64,000 nt of DNA from contig NZ_JBELOK010000001.1 in assembly GCF_040276085.1 (NCBI RefSeq), positions 124,001 to 188,000 on the forward strand, read 5' to 3'. Numbering within the stretch: position 1 is the first letter of the stretch; each line of letters begins with the position of its first letter. The position numbers and the translations under genes were made by a program. The notes under the pieces were generated by a model that saw only the letters and a program-made list of their open reading frames with translations, was not told where the DNA came from and did not search any database. This DNA comes from Castellaniella sp040276085. Its GTDB lineage: Bacteria > Pseudomonadota > Gammaproteobacteria > Burkholderiales > Burkholderiaceae_B. Below, in pieces: positions 52,973-62,776 of this stretch.

Positions 52973-53572
52973 TCACCCGCCATGATTGCCCTGGTGCAGG
53001 TGCTCGGTGACACGATCAAACTGACCGTCCAGCAAACCGGGCAACTCGACACGGCAGCGGCGGATGGCTTCGTCGATCCCGGGCATATCATCCTGGCGCG
53101 GGGGGTGCAGCACAAAATTGATGACCGATTGAGCCAGGCCCAGGCTGCGCGGATGGCCAATACCGATGCGCAACCGCCAGAACTTGGGGGTGCCCAGCAC
53201 CGACTGGATATCGCGCAAACCATTGTGGCCCGCATGACCACCGCCACATTTAAGCTTGACGGCGCCTGGCAGGAGATCCATTTCGTCATGCAATACCAGA
53301 ATTTCTTCGGGCTGCAATTTGTAGAAGCGCGCCAATGCGCCCACAGCCTGCCCTGATTTGTTCATGAAGGTGGTGGGTTTGGCGAGGATTACCGCCTGGC
53401 CCGCATGGCGAGCCCGCGCCACCCAGGCAAAAAACGATTTATCCAGCGCAAAGCTGGCGTGCAGGTCGTCGGCGAAGTGATCGGCCAGCCAAAAGCCGGC
53501 GTTGTGGCGCGTGGTTTCGTATTCGGGGCCGGGGTTGCCCAGACCCACGATGAGACGGATGGGCGCAGTCAT
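52973..53572 (-). CDS. pth: Peptidyl-tRNA hydrolase
   Basis: A 199-residue enzyme that frees tRNA from drop-off peptidyl-tRNA. The family motif GLGNPGPEYETTRHNAGF holds Asn13 and catalytic His23. FMNKSGQAV and HDEMDLLPG (with the Asp that orients the His) follow, then GGHAGHNGLRDI. Standard length. It is transcribed after rplY, from which a hairpin terminator separates it. Confidence 0.95.
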   Translation of the reverse strand: MTAPIRLIVGLGNPGPEYETTRHNAGFWLADHFADDLHASFALDKSFFAWVARARHAGQAVILAKPTTFMNKSGQAVGALARFYKLQPEEILVLHDEMDLLPGAVKLKCGGGHAGHNGLRDIQSVLGTPKFWRLRIGIGHPRSLGLAQSVINFVLHPPRQDDMPGIDEAIRRCRVELPGLLDGQFDRVTEHLHQGNHGG

Positions 53573-53623
53573 GGTGTGGCCAAAAAAGAGTATGGAGCCA
53601 AAAAGGCCTCATGATACGACAAA

Positions 53624-53651
53624 CCCCCGACTGTCTGACGACAGGCGGGGG
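53624..53651 (-). terminator. Hairpin terminator after rplY
   Basis: On the minus strand CCCCCG-C-CTGTC pairs with GACAG-T-CGGGGG around a four-base loop, followed by TTTG. A second GGCCGGC/GCCGGCC hairpin at 53682-53697 lies directly after the rplY stop. Partial termination between rplY and pth is likely. Confidence 0.65.
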
Positions 53652-53716
53652 CTGATGATCATGGTGTGATAACACCCACGGGGCCGGCAAGCCGGCCTTG
53701 CGTGGGCACAGCAGGA

Positions 53717-54337
53717 TTACTCGGCTGCCGGGACTTCCGGAGCGTCGCTGGCGGGGGCATCATCGGCTGCCGCACCCCTGGGTGCAGAGGCCTGGGCCAG
53801 CAACGGGTTGACGTCGTCGCCGTGCGGCACGTATTTGACGCCGATCGGCAAGGTGATGTCGGCCAGGTGCAAGCGGGCATTACCCACCATACCACCAAGA
53901 TCAACTTCGACGAACTTGGGCAGGTTGGCAGGCAAGCAGGTGATATCGAGCTCGGACGGGCCGTGGGTGATGACCTGGCCTGCCAGCTTGACGGCCGGGC
54001 TTTGGTCGGCATTGAGATAGTGCACGGGCACCTTGGTGCTGACCGCCTGCGAGGCATCTACGCGCTGAAAATCGACGTGCAACACCAGCGCTTTGTACGG
54101 GTGCCACTGAACCGCGCGCACCAGCACGGGCTCGGCTTTGCCGTCCAGCACCATATCGAGGATGGAGGCGTGGAATTCTTCTTTGTTCAGGGCGTGGTAG
54201 ATCTCGTTGTGATCGAGTTCGATATTGGCGGGGGCAGACTTGCCACCATAAACAATGGCAGGCACCCGACCGGCGTGGCGCAGGCGGCGGCTCGCACTCG
54301 AACCCTGGACGCTACGTGAAGTGGCGGTAAATTTCAT
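53717..54337 (-). CDS. rplY: 50S ribosomal protein L25/general stress protein Ctc
   Basis: A 206-residue long form of L25 with the C-terminal Ctc-type beta domain and an Ala/Pro-rich acidic tail. It binds 5S rRNA. The N-terminal part (MKFTATSRSVQGSSASRRLR, then AGRVPAIVYGG) is typical. ATG 54337 has GGAG seven bases upstream; a TTG four codons earlier is inferior. It follows prs with a hairpin in between, the common prs-rplY-pth order. Confidence 0.95.
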   Translation of the reverse strand: MKFTATSRSVQGSSASRRLRHAGRVPAIVYGGKSAPANIELDHNEIYHALNKEEFHASILDMVLDGKAEPVLVRAVQWHPYKALVLHVDFQRVDASQAVSTKVPVHYLNADQSPAVKLAGQVITHGPSELDITCLPANLPKFVEVDLGGMVGNARLHLADITLPIGVKYVPHGDDVNPLLAQASAPRGAAADDAPASDAPEVPAAE

Positions 54338-54397
54338 GGAAAACTCCAAAATCGGGGCCCGCAGGCCCCATCAAAACAGCAGCGCAAGCTGCGTTAA

Positions 54398-54419
54398 CCC
54401 CCGCCGCGACCAGCGGGGG
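54398..54419 (-). repeat. GC-rich hairpin between prs and rplY
   Basis: CCCCCGC and GCGGGGG form a seven-pair stem around eight bases, followed on the minus strand by TTAAC. It is too weak in T to be a full terminator; attenuation between prs and rplY is possible. Confidence 0.4.
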
Positions 54420-54429
54420 GTGAAAAAAA

Positions 54430-55380
54430 TCAATCGGCAAACAGCGAACTGACGGATTCGGCTGTGGCGATGCGCAAAATGGTTTCACCCAATAAGGAGG
54501 CACAGGACAGCTGGCGAATCTTGCTGCAATTGCGGGCAGTCTCGGACAGCGGAATGGTGTCCGTGACGACAACTTCGTCGAGCGCGGATTCTTGAATGCG
54601 TTTGACGGCTTCGCCAGAGAGCACAGGATGGGTGCAATAGGCGTACACCAGACCTGCGCCACGGTCTTTAAGCGCTTGCGCCGCCTTGCACAGCGTACCT
54701 GCGGTGTCGACCATGTCGTCCATGATGAGGCAGGTGCGGCCGTTGACGTCGCCAATGATGTTCATGACTTCTGACACATTGGCGCGCGGGCGGCGCTTGT
54801 CGATGATGGCCAGGTCGGACTCGAGCTGCTTGGCCAGGGCCCGCGCCCGCACCACGCCGCCGATATCAGGCGAAACCACCACCAGGTTCTGGAAATTGCG
54901 GCTCCAGATGTCACCCAGCAAAATGGGGCCGGCATAGATGTTGTCGACAGGAATATCGAAGAACCCCTGGATCTGATCTGCGTGCAGATCCATCATCATG
55001 ATGCGGTCGACGCCCACAGACTGGAGCATGTTGGCCACTACCTTGGCGGAGATGGACACGCGAGCGGAACGCGGACGACGGTCTTGGCGGGCATAGCCAA
55101 AATACGGGATGGCTGCCGTGATGTTGCGAGCCGAAGCACGGCGCAGGGCATCGACCATCACCATGATTTCCATGAGATTGTCGTTGGTGGGTGCGCAAGT
55201 GGGCTGCAACACGAAAACGTCTTTGCCACGCACGTTTTCGTTGATTTCGACCATGACTTCGCCGTCTGAAAACCGGCCAACTGTCATTTTGCCCAGCGAC
55301 ATATCCAGATGATTCACCACATCGACAGCCAGACGAGGATTGGCTGTTCCGGTAAAAATCATGAATCTGTCTTGTGTCAT
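54430..55380 (-). CDS. prs: Ribose-phosphate pyrophosphokinase
   Basis: A 316-residue enzyme that makes PRPP from ribose 5-phosphate and ATP, the precursor of nucleotides, His and Trp. Visible signatures are the N-terminal FTGTANPRLA, the ATP-loop region PYFGYARQDRRPRSA, the metal-binding MMDLHADQIQGFFD and the PRPP loop LIMDDMVDTAGTLCKAA. Full length. It lies directly after tRNA-Gln and before rplY on the same strand. Confidence 0.96.
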   Translation of the reverse strand: MTQDRFMIFTGTANPRLAVDVVNHLDMSLGKMTVGRFSDGEVMVEINENVRGKDVFVLQPTCAPTNDNLMEIMVMVDALRRASARNITAAIPYFGYARQDRRPRSARVSISAKVVANMLQSVGVDRIMMMDLHADQIQGFFDIPVDNIYAGPILLGDIWSRNFQNLVVVSPDIGGVVRARALAKQLESDLAIIDKRRPRANVSEVMNIIGDVNGRTCLIMDDMVDTAGTLCKAAQALKDRGAGLVYAYCTHPVLSGEAVKRIQESALDEVVVTDTIPLSETARNCSKIRQLSCASLLGETILRIATAESVSSLFAD

Positions 55381-55475
55381 GGTATCGAACCAGTGGTGTC
55401 AAATGACAAGGCTGTTGACCAGTGCCCCGGCGGGACCGACTCAACAGCCTGAAACAAATGTCTGAAATGGAAGGA

Positions 55476-55552
55476 TGGCTGGGGAAGAAGGATTCGAACC
55501 TTCGCATGCTGGAATCAAAATCCAGTGCCTTAACCAGCTTGGCGATTCCCCA
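55476..55552 (-). tRNA. tRNA-Gln (anticodon TTG)
   Basis: A 77-nt cloverleaf on the minus strand starting TGGGGAATCGCC, with anticodon loop TTTTGAT, T-arm AAGGTTCGAATCCTT and an encoded CCA end. It lies between ispE and prs, as in many proteobacteria. Confidence 0.95.
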
Positions 55553-55558
55553 GCAGTA

Positions 55559-56512
55559 TTAATCCACTACCCAACCCCGAAGCGGATGATCATCAAGCCC
55601 CTGGCAAACCCAGGTGTTTTCGATCGCCACATCAGGCAGGTTGTTTATTTTACTGATTATCCGGTTTTGCTGCATCCGGGCTTGCCGGACATCAGAAAAC
55701 GGCGCAAACAGACATGAACCCGAGCCAGTCATTCGGGCGTCAAGCCCCGCATCATGCATTGCCACAAGAACCCTGGCAATCATGGGGTGGTGCCGACACG
55801 CGACAGGCTGAAGATCGTTGCAGCCAAATAGGCTGCCATGACGTGTTTGCCAATCAGCAAAGACCGAGATTTTTACCGATTCTGAATCTCTTGTCAAATC
55901 AGGATCCCGAAAGATGCCGACTGTGTCGGTATGTACCTTTGGGCGTACCACCCAATACGCCTGTGGCGGCATCGACAAAGGATGGAGGTCTTCGCCAATG
56001 CCCTGTGCAAAGGCATTCTGGCCAAACACAAACACCGGCACATCCGCCCCCAGGGGCAGCGCCAGACGCAAGAGGGCGGCACGATCAAGCCCTGTACCCC
56101 AGAGACGGTTAAGTGCCAGCAGGGTTGTGGCCGCATCGCTTGAGCCACCCCCCAGGCCACCGCCGGCAGGGATATTTTTTTGGTAACGGATGCGGGCTCC
56201 GTACGACGTGCCCGTGGCCTGCTGCAGGCACAGGGCAGCCCTCAAGACCAGGTCCTGCTCGGCCGGCAGACCCACCAGGCCCTCGCCCTCCCGGACAACC
56301 CGGCCGTCCGAGGTACGCTCAAAAAACAACTTGTCTTGCAGATCGATGAAGCGAAAGGCAGTCTGCAACAGGTGGTAGCCATCCGCACGGCGCCCGGTGA
56401 CATGCAAGAACAGGTTGAGCTTGGCGGGTGCCGGGACGTCGTATAGCGTAGTGGCCGGCGCGCGGGCGGCCAAACCGGGGCTGATGGAGGATGGATCAGG
56501 ATGGCCGGTCAC
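55559..56512 (-). CDS. ispE: 4-diphosphocytidyl-2-C-methyl-D-erythritol kinase
   Basis: A 317-residue GHMP kinase of the non-mevalonate isoprenoid pathway. The active-site motif PAPAKLNLFLHVTGRRADGY is at 27-46, the ATP loop PAGGGLGGGSSDAA at 115-128, and the C-terminal MTGSGSCLFAPF closes the fold. It follows lolB by four bases and ends just before tRNA-Gln. The first 20 residues before the conserved part are longer than usual, so a later start is possible. Confidence 0.95.
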   Translation of the reverse strand: MTGHPDPSSISPGLAARAPATTLYDVPAPAKLNLFLHVTGRRADGYHLLQTAFRFIDLQDKLFFERTSDGRVVREGEGLVGLPAEQDLVLRAALCLQQATGTSYGARIRYQKNIPAGGGLGGGSSDAATTLLALNRLWGTGLDRAALLRLALPLGADVPVFVFGQNAFAQGIGEDLHPLSMPPQAYWVVRPKVHTDTVGIFRDPDLTRDSESVKISVFADWQTRHGSLFGCNDLQPVACRHHPMIARVLVAMHDAGLDARMTGSGSCLFAPFSDVRQARMQQNRIISKINNLPDVAIENTWVCQGLDDHPLRGWVVD

Positions 56513-56516
56513 AGAC

Positions 56517-57098
56517 TTAATCGCGACCCATCACCAGTTGCAAACGCCACTGGCCTTGGTCGTCATGACGCGACAAACGCACCCGCAAGGGCCCTTGCGC
56601 ATCGTAATCAGACAGCTGTACCTGCCAGCCATCTTGCTGGAAAGCCTGCAGACGGCCCTGGGGGTCGCGCTGTACCTGTTGCACTGGATGGTTGGGCGTG
56701 GTGCGGCCCTGAATCCAGCTGCGCAGGCCCGACACGGGCATGGGATGCCCCCACACCTGCGTCAGCAGTGCATCCGGAGATGGTGCGGATTCGCTGCTGC
56801 CGTCAGCACGCTGAAGCACGGCGCGTTGCGGTGTGACATGAATACGGGCCAGCACGCTGCCCAGTGGATTGCTGAGGTCCAGCTGCAAGGTGTCGCGACT
56901 ATCGCGCCAGGAGAACCCACCCTGGGCGGCATAAGGGCTTTGCGCCACGGGCTGCAAATTGACAGCAAACCGGCCGATGCGATCAAAGGCCGACCCTGTC
57001 CCCTGAATATGGGCCGGTGTGGCGCAACCCGCAAGCCACACCACAAAACCCAGCGCCAGTGCACCGCGCAATGCGCGCCAAAAAGAAAACAGTGTCAT
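56517..57098 (-). CDS. lolB: Outer-membrane lipoprotein LolB
   Basis: A 193-residue lipoprotein with lipobox LAGC (Cys24 or so) after a hydrophobic signal. LolB takes lipoproteins from LolA and inserts them in the outer membrane. The segment GRFAVNLQPVAQSPYAAQGG, then FSWRDSRDTLQLDLSNPLGS, fits the half-open beta barrel of the family. It overlaps the TPR gene by four bases (ATGA) and precedes ispE, a common order. Confidence 0.88.
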   Translation of the reverse strand: MTLFSFWRALRGALALGFVVWLAGCATPAHIQGTGSAFDRIGRFAVNLQPVAQSPYAAQGGFSWRDSRDTLQLDLSNPLGSVLARIHVTPQRAVLQRADGSSESAPSPDALLTQVWGHPMPVSGLRSWIQGRTTPNHPVQQVQRDPQGRLQAFQQDGWQVQLSDYDAQGPLRVRLSRHDDQGQWRLQLVMGRD

Positions 57099-58927
57099 GG
57101 CAGCTTGACTCCAAGACGGCGCAAGGTGTCCTGAAGCGCAGCATTGTCAGGATCGGAGCGCAGACCTTCTGTCCAGATACGCCGGGCCTCTGCGTGACGA
57201 TCGAGCATCCAGAGCGTTTCGCCCAGATGTGCAGCGACATCTGCAGCCTGCAGTTGATCATAGGAGCGGCGCAGGTACTCGAGGGCGCCCTGATAGTCGC
57301 CCGTACGAAACAGATACCAGCCCACACTATCCAGGATATAGCCGTTGTCCGGATCCAGATCGAGGGCTCGCTCGAGGAGGTCACGCGCCTCGGGCAGATT
57401 GCGGTTGGCCTCTACATAGGTGTAGCCCAGCGAGTTATACGCATTGGCATTGTCTGGCTCAAGCTCGATGACACGCCGCATCAGGGCTTCGAACTCTGCC
57501 GTTTTACCCTGCTCGTGCAGCAGCATCCCGAGGTCGTACTTGATCTCGGAGGTGTCAGGCATTTCGAGGTCGGCGGCTTTCAGGATATCGACTGCCTGAT
57601 CGGTACGTCCGGCATCCCGGTAGATAGATGCAAGCGTAAGCTGCACCACAGCACGCTCGCGGCGATCCACGGGCTTGATGGCATCCAGTACGGCCCGGGC
57701 CTGAGCAATATTGCCCAGCTTGCCATACAGCACGGCAACATGCGTCTGCGCCTGGAACCGCAGGGTAGGTTCGTCGATGGACTGCAACTGGTGGATGGCC
57801 TCTTTGAGGTTTCCCTCGCGCTCGGCAATCCGCACCAGCAGCAAACGAGCATCCGAAACATCGGCCTGCGCAGTACTGGCACCATCGGCCACACTCTTGC
57901 GGCGCTGCTGCTGAATCAGGATGTATTCATTGAGCAGGCCCCGGGCTGCCTCGTAGCGCCCTGCCCGGGCGTTGACTTCAGCCTCGGTATAGAGAAGATC
58001 GAAATCTTCGGGGGTGCGCTGACGCATCTCGCCCAATTGCCGAAGGGCTTCGTCAAACTGCCCCTGTGAAGTCAGCCGGCTGACCAGCAACAACTGCAGG
58101 GCACGCTGATCCGGATGCTTGGCCAGATAGGCGTAAGTATCCCCCAGCGCCTGGCGGGGCTCTACCCGCAAGCCGTACTCCAGGATGCGTTGCGCCGCAT
58201 CGGGAGAATCCGGATCCAGGGCCTGGCCCTGATAGGCCTCGTTTACGGCACGGCGCGGCTCGCCTGCCGCCCAGGCGGCATCCGACAAGGCCAGATGGGC
58301 CAGTGACGAGGTTTTGACAACATCGACCAGAGCTTTGTCAAGCACATCCAGGGCCAGACGCTTGTCGGTCATTTTGGAGACGATACCGGCCGCTTGCACG
58401 ATCGCCTCGTCTTTATCATCGGCCGCCGCGATGCGGCGCGCCAGCGTGTGGGCCAGACCATCCGTTTGTCCACTGGATGCAGACAGCGCCAGCGAGGCGG
58501 CCACCGCCTCGGGATTATTGGGGTCGAGCGTGGCCCACTGACGTGCGGCTTGTAGCGCAAGCGCCAGGTTGCGGCCAGTCATGGCCATCTGAAAGGCACG
58601 CTGCCCAAGGCGCGGATCGAGCGTGTCTCGGGCCAGACCAAGAAGCTCTTGGGCAGAATCGTTATAGTTTCCCTGCTGAGCCGAGAGCTCGGCCACCAGA
58701 ATGCGAAACAGAAGATCTGGGGTAAGAGAGACGTCGGGGGGTTCGCCTGCGCGCAGCCGGATGGTTTCGACGGACTCTGCAGGGCTGGGCAAATTGGCTG
58801 CCCAAGCGGTATCCTGCGCAGCAGCCAAGGCCAGCACCACGGGCAATACGGAAGCGGAGAGTCTCATCAGCGGTAACCAGGGCCGCAACGCGAGAAACGC
58901 CCGCGTCTGGTGGCAAAATTGCTTCAT
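57095..58927 (-). CDS. TPR-repeat periplasmic protein
   Basis: A 610-residue protein with an N-terminal signal (hydrophobic segment ending AWA near residue 43) and about ten tetratricopeptide repeats, clearest in the C-terminal third (ELEPDNANAYNSLGYTYVEA and DLDPDNGYILDSVGWYLFRT). It is the conserved neighbour of lolB in betaproteobacteria, which suggests an outer-membrane biogenesis role, but none is proven here. It is divergent from mutM with only 25 bases between the start codons, so the mutM promoter must lie inside this gene and vice versa. Confidence 0.85.
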   Translation of the reverse strand: MKQFCHQTRAFLALRPWLPLMRLSASVLPVVLALAAAQDTAWAANLPSPAESVETIRLRAGEPPDVSLTPDLLFRILVAELSAQQGNYNDSAQELLGLARDTLDPRLGQRAFQMAMTGRNLALALQAARQWATLDPNNPEAVAASLALSASSGQTDGLAHTLARRIAAADDKDEAIVQAAGIVSKMTDKRLALDVLDKALVDVVKTSSLAHLALSDAAWAAGEPRRAVNEAYQGQALDPDSPDAAQRILEYGLRVEPRQALGDTYAYLAKHPDQRALQLLLVSRLTSQGQFDEALRQLGEMRQRTPEDFDLLYTEAEVNARAGRYEAARGLLNEYILIQQQRRKSVADGASTAQADVSDARLLLVRIAEREGNLKEAIHQLQSIDEPTLRFQAQTHVAVLYGKLGNIAQARAVLDAIKPVDRRERAVVQLTLASIYRDAGRTDQAVDILKAADLEMPDTSEIKYDLGMLLHEQGKTAEFEALMRRVIELEPDNANAYNSLGYTYVEANRNLPEARDLLERALDLDPDNGYILDSVGWYLFRTGDYQGALEYLRRSYDQLQAADVAAHLGETLWMLDRHAEARRIWTEGLRSDPDNAALQDTLRRLGVKLP

Positions 58928-58952
58928 CGAAAGAGGATCTTATCACCCCGCC

Positions 58953-59780
58953 ATGCCTGAACTGCCAGAAGTCGAAACAACGCGTCGTGGAATCGCCACG
59001 GTTATGCCGGGCCGCACCCTGCGGCAACTGATTGTCCACGAAAGCCGCCTGCGCTGGCCCATCCGGCCGGATCTGCCTGCCCTCTTGGAGAACCGCACCG
59101 TGCTGGCCTGCGAGCGCCGCGGCAAGTATCTGCTGATCCGCTTTGAACACGGCACCCAGATTGTTCATCTGGGGATGTCGGGGTCTTTGCGCCGTGTGCC
59201 GCTGGACGAACCCTTGCGCAAACATGACCACGTGGAGTGGCGCTTTGATGATGCCCGGTTTTTGCTGCACGACCCCCGCCGCTTTGGCGCGGTACTGTGG
59301 CACCCGGATACCGACGGCCCGCTGGCACAACACCCCTTGCTGGCAAACCTGGGCATCGAACCCTTTGACCCGGGCTTTACCCCCGAGCGGCTGCACGCAG
59401 GGCTGCGGGGACGCCGGCAAGCGATCAAGCCCCTACTGCTGGCGGGCAAAATCGTGGTGGGCGTGGGCAACATCTACGCATCAGAGTCTTTGTTTCTGGC
59501 AGGAATCGACCCACGCACACCGGGCAGCCGGATTTCGCGCCCCAAAAGCGTGCAACTGCATGCCGCCATCCAGACGACACTGACCCAGGCCCTGGACGCC
59601 GGTGGCAGTACCCTGCGTGATTATGTCAATGCCCAAGGCACCCCGGGCGCCTACTTTACATTGCACGCGGCTGTGTACGAGCATCAGAACCAGCCCTGCC
59701 CACGCTGCGGCAACCCCATCCGACGCATTATCCAGGGGCAGCGCGCCACGTATTTTTGTCCGGGTTGCCAAAAACGCTGA
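58953..59780 (+). CDS. mutM: Formamidopyrimidine-DNA glycosylase
   Basis: A 275-residue base-excision repair enzyme that removes 8-oxoguanine and formamidopyrimidines. The mature protein begins PELPEVET, giving the catalytic Pro and Glu. A conserved Lys lies in ERRGKYLLIRF, the helix-two-turn-helix in LLAGKIVVGVGNIYASE, and the C-terminal zinc finger CPRCGNPIRR...CPGC holds four Cys. Start at ATG 58953 is fixed by the N-terminal proline; the longer open frame upstream is not coding. Confidence 0.96.
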   Translation: MPELPEVETTRRGIATVMPGRTLRQLIVHESRLRWPIRPDLPALLENRTVLACERRGKYLLIRFEHGTQIVHLGMSGSLRRVPLDEPLRKHDHVEWRFDDARFLLHDPRRFGAVLWHPDTDGPLAQHPLLANLGIEPFDPGFTPERLHAGLRGRRQAIKPLLLAGKIVVGVGNIYASESLFLAGIDPRTPGSRISRPKSVQLHAAIQTTLTQALDAGGSTLRDYVNAQGTPGAYFTLHAAVYEHQNQPCPRCGNPIRRIIQGQRATYFCPGCQKR

Positions 59781-59822
59781 CCCTATCCACCCCGCACACC
59801 GAGACGGCGGCAGGCCGGATGG

Positions 59823-61241
59823 CTATTGGGCCTGCAACACCTTGCCGGGATTGAACATGCCCTGAGGATCCAGGGCAGCCTTGATCTGGTGCATCAGCGC
59901 CATCTCGACGGGATCCTTGAACTGAGGCAAGGCATCGCGCTTGAGCTGCCCCACCCCGTGCTCGGCACTGATCGACCCGCCCACAGCATGGACACGCGCA
60001 TGCACCAGCGCGTAGACGTCGTCTTGTCGGGCCAGCAGCTGGCCTTCGGCCCAATCGGCGCCGCGTGCGACGTTGTAATGCAGGTTGCCATCACCAAGGT
60101 GCCCGAAAATGACGTGACGAATGCCAGGAAATGCTGCCTGCAAGGCTGCATTGGTTTGTTCGACAAACTCGGCCATCCGGGATACCGGGACGGACACATC
60201 GTGCTTGATACTTTTGCCGGATTCTTTTTCGGCCAGCGGAATGCTTTCGCGCAGATGCCACAAGGCATGGCTTTGCGCCATGGACTCTGCAATGACGGCA
60301 TCCTGGACCACGCCCGCTTCAAGGGCCTCGCCGATGACCACCTCGAAGCGCTCACGCGCGTGGGCCTCGGACTCGCTGTCGGAGAGCTCGAGCAAGGCAA
60401 ACCAGGGCAGTTGGGCCGACGCACCTTCGAAGGGAATCCGCTGCTGCGGAAAGCAGCGGGCCACATCCTGCAGACAATTGCCCGCCATGAGTTCGAAGCC
60501 GGTAAGTGCCGGCCCCAGGCCTGCCCGCGCCCGCGCCAGCATGTCGATGGCGGCGGCGATTGAATCCAGCGCCAACAAAGCCGTGCAACGCGCCACCGGT
60601 AAGGGATGCAGTTTGAGCGTGGCGGCCGTGATGACCCCAAGCGTGCCCTCGCTGCCGATGAACAGATCGCGTAGATCGTAGCCCGTGTTGTCTTTGCGCA
60701 GGCCCCGCAGGCCGTGCCAGATTTTGCCCTGAGCAGTGACAACCTCCAGCCCCAGTGTGAGCTCGCGCATATTGCCGTAACGCAACACCTGCGTGCCACC
60801 GGCATTGGTGGCAAGATTGCCGCCAATGGTGCAGCTGCCTTCGGCAGCCAGGCTAAGCGGAAACAGGCGTCCGGCCTCGCGGGCCGCCTGCTGCACCGAC
60901 TGCAAAATGCAGCCGGCTTCGACATCCATGGTGTCGTTTTCGGTATCGATGCCGCGCACGCGATTGAGCCGCTGCAATGACAAAATAATGGCCTGGCCTG
61001 AGTTGTCAGGGGTAGCGCCACCACACAAGCCGGTATTGCCACCCTGGGGGATCACTGGAATGCCCGCTTGTGCGCAATAGCGCACAACGGCTGCGACTTC
61101 ATCGGTGCTGCCCGGCCGCACCACGGCGCGGGCACGGCCACGGTAGCGCTCACGCCAATCAACCTCAAAGGCCTGCGCGTCTGCGCCTGTCAGAACCTGC
61201 GAAGCACCCACCAGCGCCTGCAACTCGACCAGATGATCCAT
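59823..61241 (-). CDS. FAD-linked 2-hydroxyacid dehydrogenase
   Basis: A 472-residue flavoprotein of the GlcD / D-2-hydroxyglutarate or D-lactate dehydrogenase group. The FAD domain (PCMH type) shows VIPQGGNTGLCGGA and SCTIGGNLATNAGGTQVLRY. The C-terminal domain has FGHLGDGNLHYNV and ISAEHGVGQLKRDAL with catalytic His residues. The substrate cannot be chosen between glycolate, D-lactate and D-2-hydroxyglutarate from sequence alone. It converges on mutM and is divergent from the phosphomannomutase gene. Confidence 0.88.
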   Translation of the reverse strand: MDHLVELQALVGASQVLTGADAQAFEVDWRERYRGRARAVVRPGSTDEVAAVVRYCAQAGIPVIPQGGNTGLCGGATPDNSGQAIILSLQRLNRVRGIDTENDTMDVEAGCILQSVQQAAREAGRLFPLSLAAEGSCTIGGNLATNAGGTQVLRYGNMRELTLGLEVVTAQGKIWHGLRGLRKDNTGYDLRDLFIGSEGTLGVITAATLKLHPLPVARCTALLALDSIAAAIDMLARARAGLGPALTGFELMAGNCLQDVARCFPQQRIPFEGASAQLPWFALLELSDSESEAHARERFEVVIGEALEAGVVQDAVIAESMAQSHALWHLRESIPLAEKESGKSIKHDVSVPVSRMAEFVEQTNAALQAAFPGIRHVIFGHLGDGNLHYNVARGADWAEGQLLARQDDVYALVHARVHAVGGSISAEHGVGQLKRDALPQFKDPVEMALMHQIKAALDPQGMFNPGKVLQAQ

Positions 61242-61386
61242 GTTTTGCCAATCCCTAAACCCTGTCCGGAAGCTGCTATTGTAATCGGCGATAATAGGGC
61301 TGTTTGCCGCTGGCCACCCACAGAGACCTTGTCATCAGGGTGTATCTTTGGTCGTCAGCGTCTGTCTGTTCATCTCGAGAACCGCC

Positions 61387-62772
61387 GTGACCCCTGCCCT
61401 ACCTGCCTCCGTCTTCAAAGCATACGATATCCGCGGAACCGTCCCGGATCAGCTCAATGATGTGTTTGCCTACAATCTGGGGCTGGCCCTGGCGGCCCAG
61501 GCACACCTCGAAAACGTCACCCGGCTGGTGGTGGGCCACGACGGCCGGCTCAGCAGCCCGTCACTGTCACAGTCCTTGCAAGCCGGCCTGCACGCCGGCG
61601 GCATCCACACCACCGATCTCGGGCTGGTGCACACCCCTCTGGTCTATTTTGCAGCCCACGTCGATGGTTGCGGCTCAGGGGTGGCTATCACGGGCAGCCA
61701 TAATCCGCCCGACTACAACGGTTTCAAACTGATGATGGCCGGGCGCACCCTGCATGGCGCAGACATCCAGGCCCTGCATAACCGTATGGTCAATATCCAG
61801 GCCCCCGCCAACATGGCAAGCGGCCAGGCACACAAGCAAGATCTTGTTGATACCTACATCCAGCGCATCTGCCAGGATGTCCGGCTGAAGCGGCCCATGC
61901 ACATTGCCATCGACTGCGGCAATGGCGTGGGTGCCGTGGCGGCGGGCGCCCTGTACCGCGCCCTGGGCTGCACAGTCGACGAGCTCTTCTGCACCGTCAA
62001 CGGGCATTTTCCCAATCACCACCCCGATCCCGCCGAGCCAGCAAACCTGCAAGACCTGATCCGCCACGTGCAAAGCACCGATTGCGAGCTGGGCCTGGCC
62101 TTTGACGGCGATGCCGACCGGCTGGGTGTCGTCACCCGCTCGGGCGAAATCATCTGGCCCGATCGCCAGATGGTGCTGTTTGCCCGTGATATTTTGCAGC
62201 GCCAGCCTGGTGCATCCATTATTTACGACGTCAAGTGCAGCCGCCATCTGGGCCAAGCCATCCGCCAGGCCGGCGGGATGCCGCTGATGTCGCAAACAGG
62301 CCATTCCCTGATCAAGGCGCGGCTGGCAGAAACCGGCGCCCCACTGGCTGGCGAAATGAGTGGCCACCTGTTCTTCAAGGAACGCTGGTTTGGCTTTGAC
62401 GATGGCCTGTATGCAGGCGCACGGCTACTGGAGATTTTGTCTGCCAACGACAACCCCAGCCAATTGCTGGAATCCCTGCCACAGGGGCTCTCCACACCCG
62501 AGCTCAAGCTGGCCATGAACGAAGGCGAGCCGCATCCCTTTGTCAAACGTCTGCAAACCGAAGGGCGATTTCCCACAGCCATCGACCGCATCACCATCGA
62601 CGGCATCCGCGCCGAATACTCCGACGGGTTTGGCCTGGCACGGGCATCCAACACCACTCCGGTGGTGGTGCTGCGCTTCGAGGGCGATACTCCCGAAGCC
62701 CTGTCACGCATCCAAAACGAGTTTCGCACCGCGATAGACGCCTTGCTGCCAGGGTGCAAGCTGCCGTTTTAA
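61387..62772 (+). CDS. Phosphomannomutase/phosphoglucomutase (AlgC/ManB type)
   Basis: A 461-residue alpha-D-phosphohexomutase that interconverts hexose 1- and 6-phosphates for envelope sugar synthesis. Phosphoserine Ser104 is in TGSHNPPDYNGFK, the metal-binding DGDADR at 240-245, and the sugar-binding loop GEMSGHLFFKERW follows. Start taken at GTG 61387 with GAGAA upstream; an earlier TTG at 61348 is possible. The neighbouring glycosyltransferase suggests shared use in polysaccharide synthesis. Confidence 0.92.
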   Translation: MTPALPASVFKAYDIRGTVPDQLNDVFAYNLGLALAAQAHLENVTRLVVGHDGRLSSPSLSQSLQAGLHAGGIHTTDLGLVHTPLVYFAAHVDGCGSGVAITGSHNPPDYNGFKLMMAGRTLHGADIQALHNRMVNIQAPANMASGQAHKQDLVDTYIQRICQDVRLKRPMHIAIDCGNGVGAVAAGALYRALGCTVDELFCTVNGHFPNHHPDPAEPANLQDLIRHVQSTDCELGLAFDGDADRLGVVTRSGEIIWPDRQMVLFARDILQRQPGASIIYDVKCSRHLGQAIRQAGGMPLMSQTGHSLIKARLAETGAPLAGEMSGHLFFKERWFGFDDGLYAGARLLEILSANDNPSQLLESLPQGLSTPELKLAMNEGEPHPFVKRLQTEGRFPTAIDRITIDGIRAEYSDGFGLARASNTTPVVVLRFEGDTPEALSRIQNEFRTAIDALLPGCKLPF

Positions 62773-62776
62773 ACCC